Position numbers and translations under genes: made by a program. From an uncultured Lachnospiraceae bacterium (GTDB lineage: Bacteria > Bacillota > Clostridia > Lachnospirales > Lachnospiraceae), in contig CAMNOU010000004.1 of NCBI GenBank assembly GCA_946546945.1, positions 62,001 through 126,000 of the forward strand: DNA of 64,000 nucleotides. Reading direction: 5' to 3'. Position 1 is the stretch's first letter, and every line of letters begins with the position of its first letter. Positions 1 to 8,852 of the stretch are shown piece by piece. The notes beneath the pieces were generated by a model that was not told the DNA's origin, searched no databases, and saw only the letters and a list, made by a program, of their open reading frames with translations.

Positions 1-1
1 A

Positions 2-277
2 GAGCATCCCGGAGAAGAAACAAACCTGAACAGTCTGACCTCCATTGCACACATGAGCATCCGCAAGATGACCACGGTATTTAAGACAGTTACGGGAATG
101 ACGATCCGCGAATACCGCAATCACATTCGCATGGATCTTGCGAAAAAAATGCTAACAGATCAGAATAATACAGTTTCCGATATTGCTGAGTATCTGGGAT
201 TTGCAAGCACCAGCAGCTTTACCAGCTTCTTTAAGCGTCAGACCGGGCTGTCTCCGAGGCAGTACCGGACAAATTGA
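2..277 (+). CDS. AraC-family transcriptional regulator, C-terminal fragment (cut by window edge)
   Basis: The reading frame is open from base 2 of the window, so the 5' part of the gene lies outside. The visible 91 residues are a typical AraC/XylS double helix-turn-helix domain. The first HTH includes SLTSIAHMSIRKMTTVFK, and the second is in the VSDIAEYLGFASTSSFTSFFKRQTG stretch, with the family signature ending at SPRQYR. It is a DNA-binding regulator, but the sensor domain and therefore the ligand are not visible. The gene ends just before a hairpin terminator it shares with convergent glnN. Confidence 0.9.
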   Translation, partial: EHPGEETNLNSLTSIAHMSIRKMTTVFKTVTGMTIREYRNHIRMDLAKKMLTDQNNTVSDIAEYLGFASTSSFTSFFKRQTGLSPRQYRTN

Positions 278-316
278 AAAAGGACAGGAAAGCATTCCGC
301 TCTCCTGTCCTTTTTT
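277..316. terminator. Bidirectional intrinsic terminator between the AraC gene and glnN
   Basis: A 13-bp arm (AAAAAGGACAGGA, 277-289) pairs with TCCTGTCCTTTTT (304-316) across a 14-nt loop. The A-run on one side and T-run on the other allow termination in both directions, as expected between two convergent genes. Confidence 0.85.
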
Positions 317-324
317 ATTCACTC

Positions 325-2454
325 TTACACTTCAAAGATGAGATCCCCGTAGGATGGCATGGGCCACATGGATTTGTCGACCATGATCTCCAGTTTGTCG
401 ATGGGCGCGCGCAGTGCCGTCATGGCAGCTGTGACGTTCTCGCTGTAATATTCTGCCTGTTCTTTTCCTGCATTCATGGCAAGTCCGGCATCTGTGGCTG
501 TCTCCAAGGCCTGAAGGGCTTTTCTTGCCTGTGAAAGGAGGGAGGAGCTTTCTGTCAGAAGCTCGGTCTGTACGCTGATATCGCAGCCGCATGCGGCTTT
601 GACGGCGTTGATGGAGTTTGCAAGCGAGGTCACATATTTGATGACGGACGGGATCAGTGTTTTGTGCGTAATGTTGATCATCGCTCTGGCCTCGATGTTA
701 ACCGCTTTTGCATAGATCTCATAAAGAATCTCTGCACGGGACTGCAGTTCGCTCTCATTGAATACATTGAATTTTCCAAAGAGCTCGACTGCTTTTGGTG
801 TGGTCAGTGCCGGAATGGCTTCTACCATGGTCCGGATATTCGGCAGTCCTCTTCTTCCTGCTTCTTTCACCCACTCATTCGAGTAACCGTCTCCGTTGAA
901 AATAATGCGCTGATGCTCCTTTGCAAGTTTTCGCAGATACGCGCTCAGGGCCATATCAAAATCATCCGCCTGTTCCAGTTCATCGCAGGCTTCTTTGAAA
1001 GCTTCCGCGACGATGGTATTCAGGATGACATTGGGCATGGAGATGGAGTCCTGCGCTCCGACCATACGGAACTCAAACTTATTGCCGGTGAAGGCAAAGG
1101 GTGAAGTCCGGTTGCGGTCGGTGGCATCCCGCATGAAATCAGGCAGGGAATCAACACCGGTCTTCAGCATCTCTCCTTTGGGCGTGTGCGTCGCTACGCC
1201 ATTCTCGATCAGCTGCTCTATGATACTTTCGAGCTGTGTCCCCAGGAACATGGAAACGATGGCGGGCGGCGCTTCATCGGCACCGAGCCTGTGATCATTG
1301 CCCACATCAGCCGCAGATACACGCAGCAGATCCGCATGGCGGTCTACCGCTTTCATGATACAGGTCAGCACCAGCTGGAACTGCTTATTGTCATGCGGAT
1401 GTTTGCCCGGATCCAGCAGATTGATGCCGTCATCCGTGGTCAGAGACCAGTTGTCATGCTTACCGGAACCGTTCACGCCGTCGAAGGGTTTCTCATGAAG
1501 CAGGCACTGCAGGCCATGTTCGTTGGCCGTCTTTTTCAGGATCTCCATCACCAGATGATTGTGATCGGTAGCCATGTTGCAGGTCTCAAAGATCGGGGCA
1601 AGCTCATGCTGTGCCGGGGCCACCTCATTGTGCTGTGTCTTGGCCGGAACTCCCAGCTTCCACAGTTCTGTATTGACATCTTTCATAAAGGCCGCAATAC
1701 GGGGACGGATGCTTCCGAAGTAATGGTCATTCATCTCCTGCCCTTTGGCCGGCATGGAGCCGAACAGGGTACGGCCGGTATAAATCAGATCTTTCCTTTT
1801 CAGATATTTCTCCTTGTCGATCAGGAAATATTCCTGTTCGGCACCGACAGAAGGAGTCACTTTTCGGGATGTCGTGTTCCCGAACAGGCGAATCAGGCGC
1901 AGAGACTGCTCGTTGATGGCCTGCATGGAACGGAGCAGAGGTGTTTTCTGATCCAGAGCTTCTCCGGTATAGGAGCAAAATGCGGTAGGGATGCACAGTG
2001 TCGCCCCTGCGGCATCGTGGCGCACAAAAGCAAAGGAAGTGCAGTCCCATGCGGTATAGCCTCTGGCCTCGCAGGTCGCGCGAAGTCCGCCGGAGGGAAA
2101 GGATGACGCATCCGGTTCACCCTTGATCAGCTCTTTTCCGGAAAAACTCATCAGCACTTTCCCCTGTGCGTCAGGGGATGTGATAAATGAATCATGCTTT
2201 TCCGCGGTCACGCCGGTCAGCGGCTGGAACCAGTGGGTGTAATGAGTCGCCCCCTGTTCAATGGCCCATTCCTTCATCTCATGGGCAATGATATCCGCCG
2301 TCTCCAGATCCAGTTCAGAGCTGTCCTGGATGGTCTCATGCAGCTTCTGGTATACCTTTTTGGGCAGACGTTCCTTCATCACGTTGTCATTAAACACGTT
2401 TACCCCAAAAATATCAGATACATTGTAATATTCACTCATGCTCGTTGTCCTCAT
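325..2454 (-). CDS. glnN: Type III glutamine synthetase (GlnN)
   Basis: This is the ATP-dependent ligation of ammonia to glutamate in the cytoplasm. At 709 aa it has the length of the GSIII family, much longer than GSI or GSII. Visible catalytic-domain motifs are VGAEQEYF near residue 203, NEVAPAQHE near 276 and the ATP-binding NGSGKHDNWS near 328. The ATG at 2454 is preceded by GGAGGG with 8-nt spacing, which favours it over the internal Met five residues later. It is transcribed alone, converging on the AraC gene and lying downstream of fba across a terminator. No PII gene or ammonium transporter is adjacent. Confidence 0.96.
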   Translation of the reverse strand: MRTTSMSEYYNVSDIFGVNVFNDNVMKERLPKKVYQKLHETIQDSSELDLETADIIAHEMKEWAIEQGATHYTHWFQPLTGVTAEKHDSFITSPDAQGKVLMSFSGKELIKGEPDASSFPSGGLRATCEARGYTAWDCTSFAFVRHDAAGATLCIPTAFCSYTGEALDQKTPLLRSMQAINEQSLRLIRLFGNTTSRKVTPSVGAEQEYFLIDKEKYLKRKDLIYTGRTLFGSMPAKGQEMNDHYFGSIRPRIAAFMKDVNTELWKLGVPAKTQHNEVAPAQHELAPIFETCNMATDHNHLVMEILKKTANEHGLQCLLHEKPFDGVNGSGKHDNWSLTTDDGINLLDPGKHPHDNKQFQLVLTCIMKAVDRHADLLRVSAADVGNDHRLGADEAPPAIVSMFLGTQLESIIEQLIENGVATHTPKGEMLKTGVDSLPDFMRDATDRNRTSPFAFTGNKFEFRMVGAQDSISMPNVILNTIVAEAFKEACDELEQADDFDMALSAYLRKLAKEHQRIIFNGDGYSNEWVKEAGRRGLPNIRTMVEAIPALTTPKAVELFGKFNVFNESELQSRAEILYEIYAKAVNIEARAMINITHKTLIPSVIKYVTSLANSINAVKAACGCDISVQTELLTESSSLLSQARKALQALETATDAGLAMNAGKEQAEYYSENVTAAMTALRAPIDKLEIMVDKSMWPMPSYGDLIFEV

Positions 2455-2521
2455 TCTATCTTCCCTCCTGCAGCAGCAAAAAGGAAACTTTAAAACTCTT
2501 AACTCTCAATCACACACTTAT

Positions 2522-2556
2522 ATAAAAGGAAGGGTATTCCGAAATGGAACACCCTT
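2522..2556 (-). terminator. Intrinsic terminator of fba
   Basis: On the minus strand an 11-bp stem (2546-2556 pairing with 2530-2540, one G-U pair, 5-nt loop) is followed by CCTTTTAT. It lies 15 bp after the fba stop codon and separates fba from glnN. Confidence 0.8.
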
Positions 2557-2570
2557 GTTCTCCTATAACA

Positions 2571-3434
2571 TCATGCTTTGTCAATGGAACCGAAGATTTC
2601 CATTTTCTCTTTTACTTTTGCCTTGATTGCGTCAAATCCGGGCGCAAGAAGTTTTCTCGGGTCATAGCCTTTGCCGATCTCATCCTTGCCTTCTTCGATA
2701 TATTTTCTGGTTGCTTCCGCAAAGACCAGCTGGCACTCTGTGTTGACATTGATCTTTGCAACACCGAGAGAGATTGCTTTTTTGATCATGTCATCCGGAA
2801 TACCGGTACCGCCATGAAGTACGAGCGGCATAGCGCCGGTCAGCTGCTGGATCGCATCCAGTGTCTCAAAGCTTAAGCCTGCCCAGTTTTCCGGGTATTT
2901 TCCGTGGATATTACCGATACCTGCTGCCAGCATATCAACGCCGAGATCTGCGATTGCTTTGCACTCCTTCGGATCTGCGCACTCACCCATGCCGATGACT
3001 CCGTCTTCCTCACCGCCGATTGCTCCGACCTCTGCCTCCAGAGAAAGTCCCTTCTCAGCGCAGACCTTCACCAGTTCCTTTGTCTTCGCTACATTCTCCT
3101 CAATCGGATATTTGGAACCGTCGAACATAACGGATGAGAAACCAGCCTCGATACACTTATAGCATGCATCGTATCCGCCGTGATCCAGATGCAGTGCAAC
3201 CGGAACTGTGATATTCAATTCCTCCAGCATACCATTTACCATGCCGACTACGGTCTTGTAGCCTGCCATATACTTACCCGCACCCTCGGATACACCAAGA
3301 ATTACCGGAGAATTATTCTCCTGTGCTGTTAACAGGATCGCCTTGGTCCACTCAAGGTTATTGATGTTGAACTGTCCGACTGCATAATGACCTGCTTTTG
3401 CCTTATCAAGCATCTCTTTTGCTGAAACTAACAT
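2571..3434 (-). CDS. fba: Class II fructose-1,6-bisphosphate aldolase
   Basis: Zinc-dependent glycolytic aldolase that interconverts fructose-1,6-bisphosphate with DHAP and glyceraldehyde-3-phosphate. The 287-aa product shows the class II metal-ligand motifs HLDHGG (82-87), NIHGKYP (about 176) and LVLHGGTGIP (204-213). A longer open frame exists upstream. The ATG at 3434 was chosen because GGAGG lies 8 nt before it and the protein then begins MLVSAKEMLDKA, as family members do. It appears monocistronic, with its own promoter and terminator. Confidence 0.96.
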   Translation of the reverse strand: MLVSAKEMLDKAKAGHYAVGQFNINNLEWTKAILLTAQENNSPVILGVSEGAGKYMAGYKTVVGMVNGMLEELNITVPVALHLDHGGYDACYKCIEAGFSSVMFDGSKYPIEENVAKTKELVKVCAEKGLSLEAEVGAIGGEEDGVIGMGECADPKECKAIADLGVDMLAAGIGNIHGKYPENWAGLSFETLDAIQQLTGAMPLVLHGGTGIPDDMIKKAISLGVAKINVNTECQLVFAEATRKYIEEGKDEIGKGYDPRKLLAPGFDAIKAKVKEKMEIFGSIDKA

Positions 3435-3516
3435 GATATCATCCTCCAATTTCATTATTCCGTAAGAATCTTTTCTATGGGACAGGCCTATGAAAAATTC
3501 CCCGCTCATACTGTTA

Positions 3517-3545
3517 ACTATATCATAAATCACAGGCTTCTGCAA
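3517..3545 (-). promoter_or_regulatory. Candidate promoter of fba
   Basis: On the minus strand, TTGCAG (3545-3540), a 17-nt spacer and TATAGT (3522-3517) precede fba by about 85 bp. The -10 box matches consensus at five of six positions, while the -35 box is weak. Confidence 0.5.
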
Positions 3546-3564
3546 TGACAGATTCCCGTCCGTT

Positions 3565-4566
3565 TTAGAATGCGTTGAGATTTTGGTTCCTCAGCTCTTC
3601 TGCGATCTTTTCCAGTTTTTTCAGCCTGTGATTGACACCGGACTTTCCAACCGGCGGGTCCAGATAATTGCCCAGCCCCTGCAGAGACTCCTCCGGATGC
3701 TCCAGGCGGACCTGCGCCATCTGTTTCAGAGAAGGCGGCAGCTTTTCGAGCCCCATCTGCCTTTGAATCAGCTGGATATCCTCCATCTGACGGGTCGCTG
3801 TGCGGACCATTTTGCTGATGTTGGCGGAATCACAGTTGTACTGCCGGTTCGCGCTGTTTTTCATATCCTTGATGATGCGCACATTCTCCAGTTTCATCAG
3901 AGCATTCGGCGCATTCATCACGTTTAACGTGTCGACGATCTGCGTACTGTCCTTGAGATAAACAATAAACTTGTTTTTGCGCCTGACAATTTTGGGATGA
4001 ATATCAAACGTTTCCATCACTTCGCACAGTTCTTCCGCTCCCTGCATTTTCCGGCAGGCAATTTCAAAATGATAAGACTTTCCGGGATTGCTGATGGATC
4101 CGGAAGTCAGAAAAGCTCCCCTTACAAAGGCACGCCTGCAGCAGGGATATTCCAGCAGACTCTCTTTGAAACAGGGCTGTTCCCAGTCTGCTGTCTCCAT
4201 CCATACACGTGAAAACTTGTCTCCGGCCGGAATCTCATCCGGGCTTTCCTCTCCCGCAGCAGGATTCCGTCCTTCCGGCTTTTTATCTTCCTCTGATGAA
4301 AGCAGGATCTTATAGATATGATTTTTCCCTGTGGTATTTTTTTTAATGTCAAGATTTACAGAGATATCAAACGCCTTTTTGATCAGGCGAAGATATTTTC
4401 TTGCCAGGACGACATTGCCTGTCTCAATCAGAATCGTTCCGTTCTGTGCTGTCCCGGATATCGTTCCCGCATAATGTATAATCGCGGCAATCTCTGCCAG
4501 AAGACAATGATAGGCATCCGGCAGCTGTCGCGCAAGTTCGTTTTTTACGTCCTGGGAGAAAGACAT
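3565..4566 (-). CDS. whiA: WhiA, DNA-binding protein with LAGLIDADG-like and HTH domains
   Basis: WhiA is a conserved Gram-positive regulator linked to cell division and, in actinobacteria, sporulation. The 333-aa product has the WhiA N-terminus (MSFSQDVKNELARQ), a LAGLIDADG-like middle (FVRGAFLTSGSISNPGKSYH) and a C-terminal HTH (PPSLKQMAQVRLEHPEESLQ). It is slightly longer than usual because of a charged insert around residues 90-130, rich in Glu, Asp and Pro. It follows rapZ by 18 bp. The yvcK gene often found between the two is absent here. Confidence 0.95.
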   Translation of the reverse strand: MSFSQDVKNELARQLPDAYHCLLAEIAAIIHYAGTISGTAQNGTILIETGNVVLARKYLRLIKKAFDISVNLDIKKNTTGKNHIYKILLSSEEDKKPEGRNPAAGEESPDEIPAGDKFSRVWMETADWEQPCFKESLLEYPCCRRAFVRGAFLTSGSISNPGKSYHFEIACRKMQGAEELCEVMETFDIHPKIVRRKNKFIVYLKDSTQIVDTLNVMNAPNALMKLENVRIIKDMKNSANRQYNCDSANISKMVRTATRQMEDIQLIQRQMGLEKLPPSLKQMAQVRLEHPEESLQGLGNYLDPPVGKSGVNHRLKKLEKIAEELRNQNLNAF

Positions 4567-4584
4567 GCTGTCCTCACCTCCACA

Positions 4585-5460
4585 TCATTTTCCCTGTCTG
4601 GCATCCTTGTCAAGATCGCGGTGTTCCACCCTCAGGCCGTAGGTACGGTTATTCTGCATCCTTGTAAAAATCTCGTTTGCAATGGTTACAGACCTGTGTT
4701 TTCCGCCGGTACAGCCAATCGCCAGAACCAGCCTGTTTTTTCCCTCTTTGATATAATTTGGGATCAGGAAACGGATCATGTCCTCCAGTTTTTTCAGAAA
4801 TTCCTCTGCTTCCGGATGATCCATTACAAAGTGCCTGATTTCCGGATCATTTCCTGTCTTCGGGCGCAGCTCCGTAATGTAGTAAGGATTCGGAAGAAAC
4901 CGAACATCAAATACCAGGTCTGCATCTGCGGGAATTCCGTATTTAAACCCGAAAGAAAGAATAGAGAGAAACAGATTATCGTACTCCTGCTGCATCAGGA
5001 AAATATTTCCGAGCGCCTCATTCAGTTCTCTTGTCAGAAGCTGACTGGTATCGATAATATAATCGGATTTTTCCTTCAGAAATGTAATCTGCGCTCTCTC
5101 CTTCTGGATCCCCACCTCGATGCGGTCCTTGCCGGCAAGCGGATGGTTCCTTCTGGTTTCTTTATAACGCTTCACCAGGACATCGTCATCCGCATCCATG
5201 AATACCGTGACAATATCCTTCCCTTCTGATTTCATTCGCGAAATGATACTGCCCAGCTCCTGGAGTGAGCTGACATTGCGGATATCGATTCCCAGGGCAA
5301 TCATCGGATAAATCTTTTTCCCGGACTCCGCCAGCTCCGTAAATTTCTCAAGAAGCGGAATCGGAAGATTATCCACACAGAAATATCCCATGTCTTCCAG
5401 AAATTTCAGTGCCGTTGTTTTGCCCGCGCCGGACATGCCAGTGATAATTACGTATCGCAT
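4585..5460 (-). CDS. rapZ: RapZ/YvcJ nucleotide-binding protein
   Basis: P-loop NTP-binding protein. In E. coli RapZ is an RNase E adapter that controls glmS regulatory RNA; the Firmicute YvcJ role is less defined. Walker A is GMSGAGKTT (residues 8-16), DVRFLPNPYY lies in the C-terminal half and GCTGGKHRSV near residue 250. At 291 aa it is full length. GAGGAGGG sits 4 nt before the ATG. It lies between murB and whiA in one operon. Confidence 0.95.
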   Translation of the reverse strand: MRYVIITGMSGAGKTTALKFLEDMGYFCVDNLPIPLLEKFTELAESGKKIYPMIALGIDIRNVSSLQELGSIISRMKSEGKDIVTVFMDADDDVLVKRYKETRRNHPLAGKDRIEVGIQKERAQITFLKEKSDYIIDTSQLLTRELNEALGNIFLMQQEYDNLFLSILSFGFKYGIPADADLVFDVRFLPNPYYITELRPKTGNDPEIRHFVMDHPEAEEFLKKLEDMIRFLIPNYIKEGKNRLVLAIGCTGGKHRSVTIANEIFTRMQNNRTYGLRVEHRDLDKDARQGK

Positions 5461-5484
5461 GTATCCCTCCTCTGTCGGCTGCAG

Positions 5485-6408
5485 TCAGAATTTTCCTACA
5501 AATTTCACTTCCGGCTCCAGCATGATCTGATACTTCTCGAGCACAATCTGCTGAACCCGGGACATCAGTGTCCGTACATCTTCTGCCGTGGCATGATCCC
5601 TGTTGATGACAAACCCGCAGTGTTTTTCGGAAACCTGGGCGCCTCCGCAGGTATATCCGCGAAGTCCGGCATCATCAATGAGCTTGCCCGCAAAATACCC
5701 CTGCGGACGTTTGAATGTGCTTCCCGCACTCGGATACTCAAGCGGCTGTTTGGAAACACGCTGTTCCTTCAGCTCTTCCATGCGCTTTAAAATTTCCGCT
5801 TTGACTCCTTTTTTCAACAAAAGCTTTGCCGAGAGGACGATGTATCCCTTTTCCGGAATATTGCTGTGCCGGTAGGAGAGATCCAGCCCGGAAGCAGGAA
5901 TCGTACGGATTTCCCCCTCCGGAGTCAGGACGTCTGCTTCTACAAGGACGTCCTTCATCTCTCCGCCATAGGCGCCCGCATTCATAACGAGCGCGCCCCC
6001 GATACTTCCTGGAATGCCTGCGGCAAATTCGAACCCCGTCAGTTCCATGGCCGCGGCCTGCGATGCGATGGCCGACAGAAGAGCGCCCGCCTGCGCGGTT
6101 ATCTCGCAGGTTCCCTGCCCGTTCTCTGTGATACTGATCTCAGCCATCTGTTTTCCGATTTCTACGACTACCCCTTCCACGCCGGCATCCGCACAGAGCA
6201 GATTACTGCCGTTGCCGATCACAAGACAGGGCACCTGCTGCCTGCGGCAGCATTCCATCACAGCCGGCAGGTCTTTCGCTTCCGGAGTGACCAGGATCTC
6301 AGCCGGTCCCCCCACACGGAACGTCGTGTGGCGGCTCATCGGCTCATTGCAGAAGACATTCTTTTCGCCTGCTATTTCGCATAATGTCTGATATATCGAT
6401 AACTCCAT
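5485..6408 (-). CDS. murB: UDP-N-acetylenolpyruvoylglucosamine reductase
   Basis: FAD-dependent reduction of UDP-GlcNAc-enolpyruvate to UDP-MurNAc, an early cytoplasmic step of peptidoglycan synthesis. The 307-aa protein has the FAD-binding type 4 motifs GNGSNLL and GIPGSIGGALVMNAGAYG. It also has the catalytic-serine motif YPSAGSTFKRP of the type II enzymes, which lack the E. coli insert. It is 24 bp upstream of rapZ and 15 bp downstream of the M18 peptidase. Confidence 0.96.
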   Translation of the reverse strand: MELSIYQTLCEIAGEKNVFCNEPMSRHTTFRVGGPAEILVTPEAKDLPAVMECCRRQQVPCLVIGNGSNLLCADAGVEGVVVEIGKQMAEISITENGQGTCEITAQAGALLSAIASQAAAMELTGFEFAAGIPGSIGGALVMNAGAYGGEMKDVLVEADVLTPEGEIRTIPASGLDLSYRHSNIPEKGYIVLSAKLLLKKGVKAEILKRMEELKEQRVSKQPLEYPSAGSTFKRPQGYFAGKLIDDAGLRGYTCGGAQVSEKHCGFVINRDHATAEDVRTLMSRVQQIVLEKYQIMLEPEVKFVGKF

Positions 6409-6423
6409 CTTAACGACACCCTT

Positions 6424-7830
6424 TCACGCATTTTTGAGGAATGCTTCGTAACCTTTCTTTGCCTCATACAGATCTGCTTTGCTGATGATTTCCCACGGTG
6501 CATGCATATTCAGCACCGGCACCCCGCTGTCGATGACCTGCATATTGTAATTTCCGAGAATGTACGCGATGGTTCCGCCGCCGCCCACATCGACTTTTCC
6601 GAGTTCGGCCGTCTGGAAGTATACATTCGCGTCATCCATGATTGCGCGCACATTGGCTACATACTCCGCGTTCGCATCATTGGAACCGCTCTTTCCGCGT
6701 CCGCCCGTGTATTTATTGAAAACAAGTCCCTTTCCAAAATATGCCGCATTTTTCTTTTCCATGACTGCCGGATAGTTCGGATCATAGGCTGCGCTCACAT
6801 CGGAAGAAAGTGCTTTTGAGCGGGCGATGGCGCGGCGCAGTTTCAGTTCGCTGTAATCTCCGCAGGCATTCATCACTTCCGCCGTGGTATTTTCAAAGAA
6901 ACGTGACTGCATGCCGGTCGCGCCGACACTGCCGATTTCTTCCTTATCCACCAGCAGGCATACGCTCGTTCTTTCCGGTACATCTATCTCAAGCATCGCC
7001 GCAAAGGAAGGATACGCGCATACACGGTCATCATGTCCATATCCCATGATCATGCTGCGGTCAAAACCGTAATCTCTGGCCGCTCCGGCAGGAACGATTT
7101 CCAGCTCTGCAGAGATAAAGTCCTCCTCCTCAATGCCATACTGTTCTTTTAAGATTTTCAGAATGTTGGCGCAGACCGTGCGTTTTTCTTCTTTTTCCTT
7201 TTCGCTGTCATCTTTGTCAGCCTTGAGCGGAATGCTTCCGATGAGGATATTCATATCCTCTCCTTCCACCACCTTCGCTCCGTTCTTTGCCAGCTGATCC
7301 TGAGACAGATGGATCAGCAGATCACTGATTCCGAATACCGGATCCTCCGGTTTTTCTCCGATATTTACATTTACGACCGTTCCGTCTTTCTTCGCGATCA
7401 CGCCGTGAATAGCCAGAGGGAGCGTCACCCACTGATATTTCTTGACGCCGCCGTAATACTGTGTATCCAGAAATGACAGTCCTGAATCCTCATAGAGCGG
7501 ATTCTGCTTCAGGTCTACGCGGGGAGAATCAATATGGGCTCCCAGGATATTCATTCCCTGCTCCATCGGTTTTTCTCCGATGATGTAAAGAGCAGCTCCT
7601 TTTCCCATATTGTCGGCAAACACACGGTCTCCCGGCTTTAAGGTCAGCCCTTTTTCAATCACTTCTTTCAGATCGGTGAAACCTGCTTCCAGCGCCCGGG
7701 CGCGGATTCCCGCAACACATTCCCGCTCTGTTTTACAGTCAGAAATAAACTTTCTGTATTCTTCTGCAAACGCAAAGACTTCTGCGCACTCCTTCTCGTC
7801 ATATTTCTCCCATGCGAGTTTTCGTTCCAT
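6424..7830 (-). CDS. M18-family aminopeptidase
   Basis: Predicted zinc aminopeptidase of the aspartyl aminopeptidase/aminopeptidase I family, cytoplasmic, releasing N-terminal residues from peptides. The 468-aa product shows the metal-site motifs GAHIDSPRVDLK (about 100) and DKEEIGSVGATG (about 295), plus the C-terminal HAPWEIISKADLYE. AGGAGG lies 7 nt before the ATG. It sits between hprK and murB, so the cell-wall and carbon-control genes flank a peptidase with no obvious functional link. Confidence 0.93.
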   Translation of the reverse strand: MERKLAWEKYDEKECAEVFAFAEEYRKFISDCKTERECVAGIRARALEAGFTDLKEVIEKGLTLKPGDRVFADNMGKGAALYIIGEKPMEQGMNILGAHIDSPRVDLKQNPLYEDSGLSFLDTQYYGGVKKYQWVTLPLAIHGVIAKKDGTVVNVNIGEKPEDPVFGISDLLIHLSQDQLAKNGAKVVEGEDMNILIGSIPLKADKDDSEKEKEEKRTVCANILKILKEQYGIEEEDFISAELEIVPAGAARDYGFDRSMIMGYGHDDRVCAYPSFAAMLEIDVPERTSVCLLVDKEEIGSVGATGMQSRFFENTTAEVMNACGDYSELKLRRAIARSKALSSDVSAAYDPNYPAVMEKKNAAYFGKGLVFNKYTGGRGKSGSNDANAEYVANVRAIMDDANVYFQTAELGKVDVGGGGTIAYILGNYNMQVIDSGVPVLNMHAPWEIISKADLYEAKKGYEAFLKNA

Positions 7831-7870
7831 ACTACTTCTTCCTCCTGATTTTTATAACAAACAGAGCTTT

Positions 7871-8800
7871 TTAATCCTCTGTGTTCTGTATATTTCTCTG
7901 TACCCGGTTGTATAATTCCTCAGCCGCGTTATATCCCATCTTTTTCTGCCTGTGGTTGACCGCTGCAGCCTCACAGATAACAGCCAGATTCCTGCCCGGA
8001 CGAATCGGAATGGAGTGGCATACGATCTTGGTCCCGAGGATCTCTGTATACTCCTCCTCAAGTCCGAGCCGGTCATATTCTCTTTCCTTCTTCCAGTCCT
8101 CCAGTTTAATGGCAAAGTCTATCGTCTGTTTTTCTTTTACGGACTCCACGCCAAACAGGGTTTTGACATCAATGATTCCGATGCCGCGCAATTCTATGAA
8201 ATACTGGGTGATGCTGGGTGAGGTTCCGACCAGTGTATTGTTGCTCAGCTTACGGATTTCCACGACATCATCGGTCACAAGACGATGTCCGCGGCGGATA
8301 AGTTCCAGGGCCGCCTCGCTTTTTCCGATGCCGCTCTCACCCATAATGAGCACACCTTCTCCGTAAACGTCCACCAGCACTCCGTGAATGGAAATGCACG
8401 GAGCCAGCTCCCCGTTCAGATAGGAAATCACTTCAGACAGAAACGCGGATGTTGCTCTCTGAGTACCCAGAATCGGAATACCGCGCTCCCTTGCCATGTT
8501 CAGGACATCTTCATCCGGCACAAATCCGCGGCACATGACCACACAGGGTACATCGTGATCCAGAAGAGCCGCATAACGCGCGACCCGCTGTTCCTTGGGC
8601 AGCTGTTCCACATAGGCATGCTCTACCATTCCTATGATCTGTACACGTTCTCTGGCAAAATGCTCAAAAAACCCCGCCAGCTCCAATGCCGGACGATTCA
8701 CATCCGATGTTGTGATCATACGATTTCTCATATCGACACATTCTGTATAACATGTCAGCTCCATCTTCTCGGCAAACTCTGCCACACTTACTCCCTGCAT
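7871..8800 (-). CDS. hprK: HPr kinase/phosphorylase
   Basis: Phosphorylates HPr at Ser46 in response to glycolytic intermediates and ATP. This is the sensor step of CcpA-mediated catabolite repression in Firmicutes. Walker A is GESGIGKSEAAL, and the HprK signature RGIGIIDVKTLFGVESV follows. Three in-frame Met codons lie close together at the 5' end. The ATG at 8800 is preferred because AGGGGG lies 6 nt upstream and the product is then 309 aa, the usual length. The alternative start at 8818 has no ribosome-binding site. Confidence 0.94.
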   Translation of the reverse strand: MQGVSVAEFAEKMELTCYTECVDMRNRMITTSDVNRPALELAGFFEHFARERVQIIGMVEHAYVEQLPKEQRVARYAALLDHDVPCVVMCRGFVPDEDVLNMARERGIPILGTQRATSAFLSEVISYLNGELAPCISIHGVLVDVYGEGVLIMGESGIGKSEAALELIRRGHRLVTDDVVEIRKLSNNTLVGTSPSITQYFIELRGIGIIDVKTLFGVESVKEKQTIDFAIKLEDWKKEREYDRLGLEEEYTEILGTKIVCHSIPIRPGRNLAVICEAAAVNHRQKKMGYNAAEELYNRVQRNIQNTED

Positions 8801-8852
8801 TCTCATCCCCCTGCTCATTGCTTTTTTTCCGGTTCTTCTTTATTTTTCCGGT

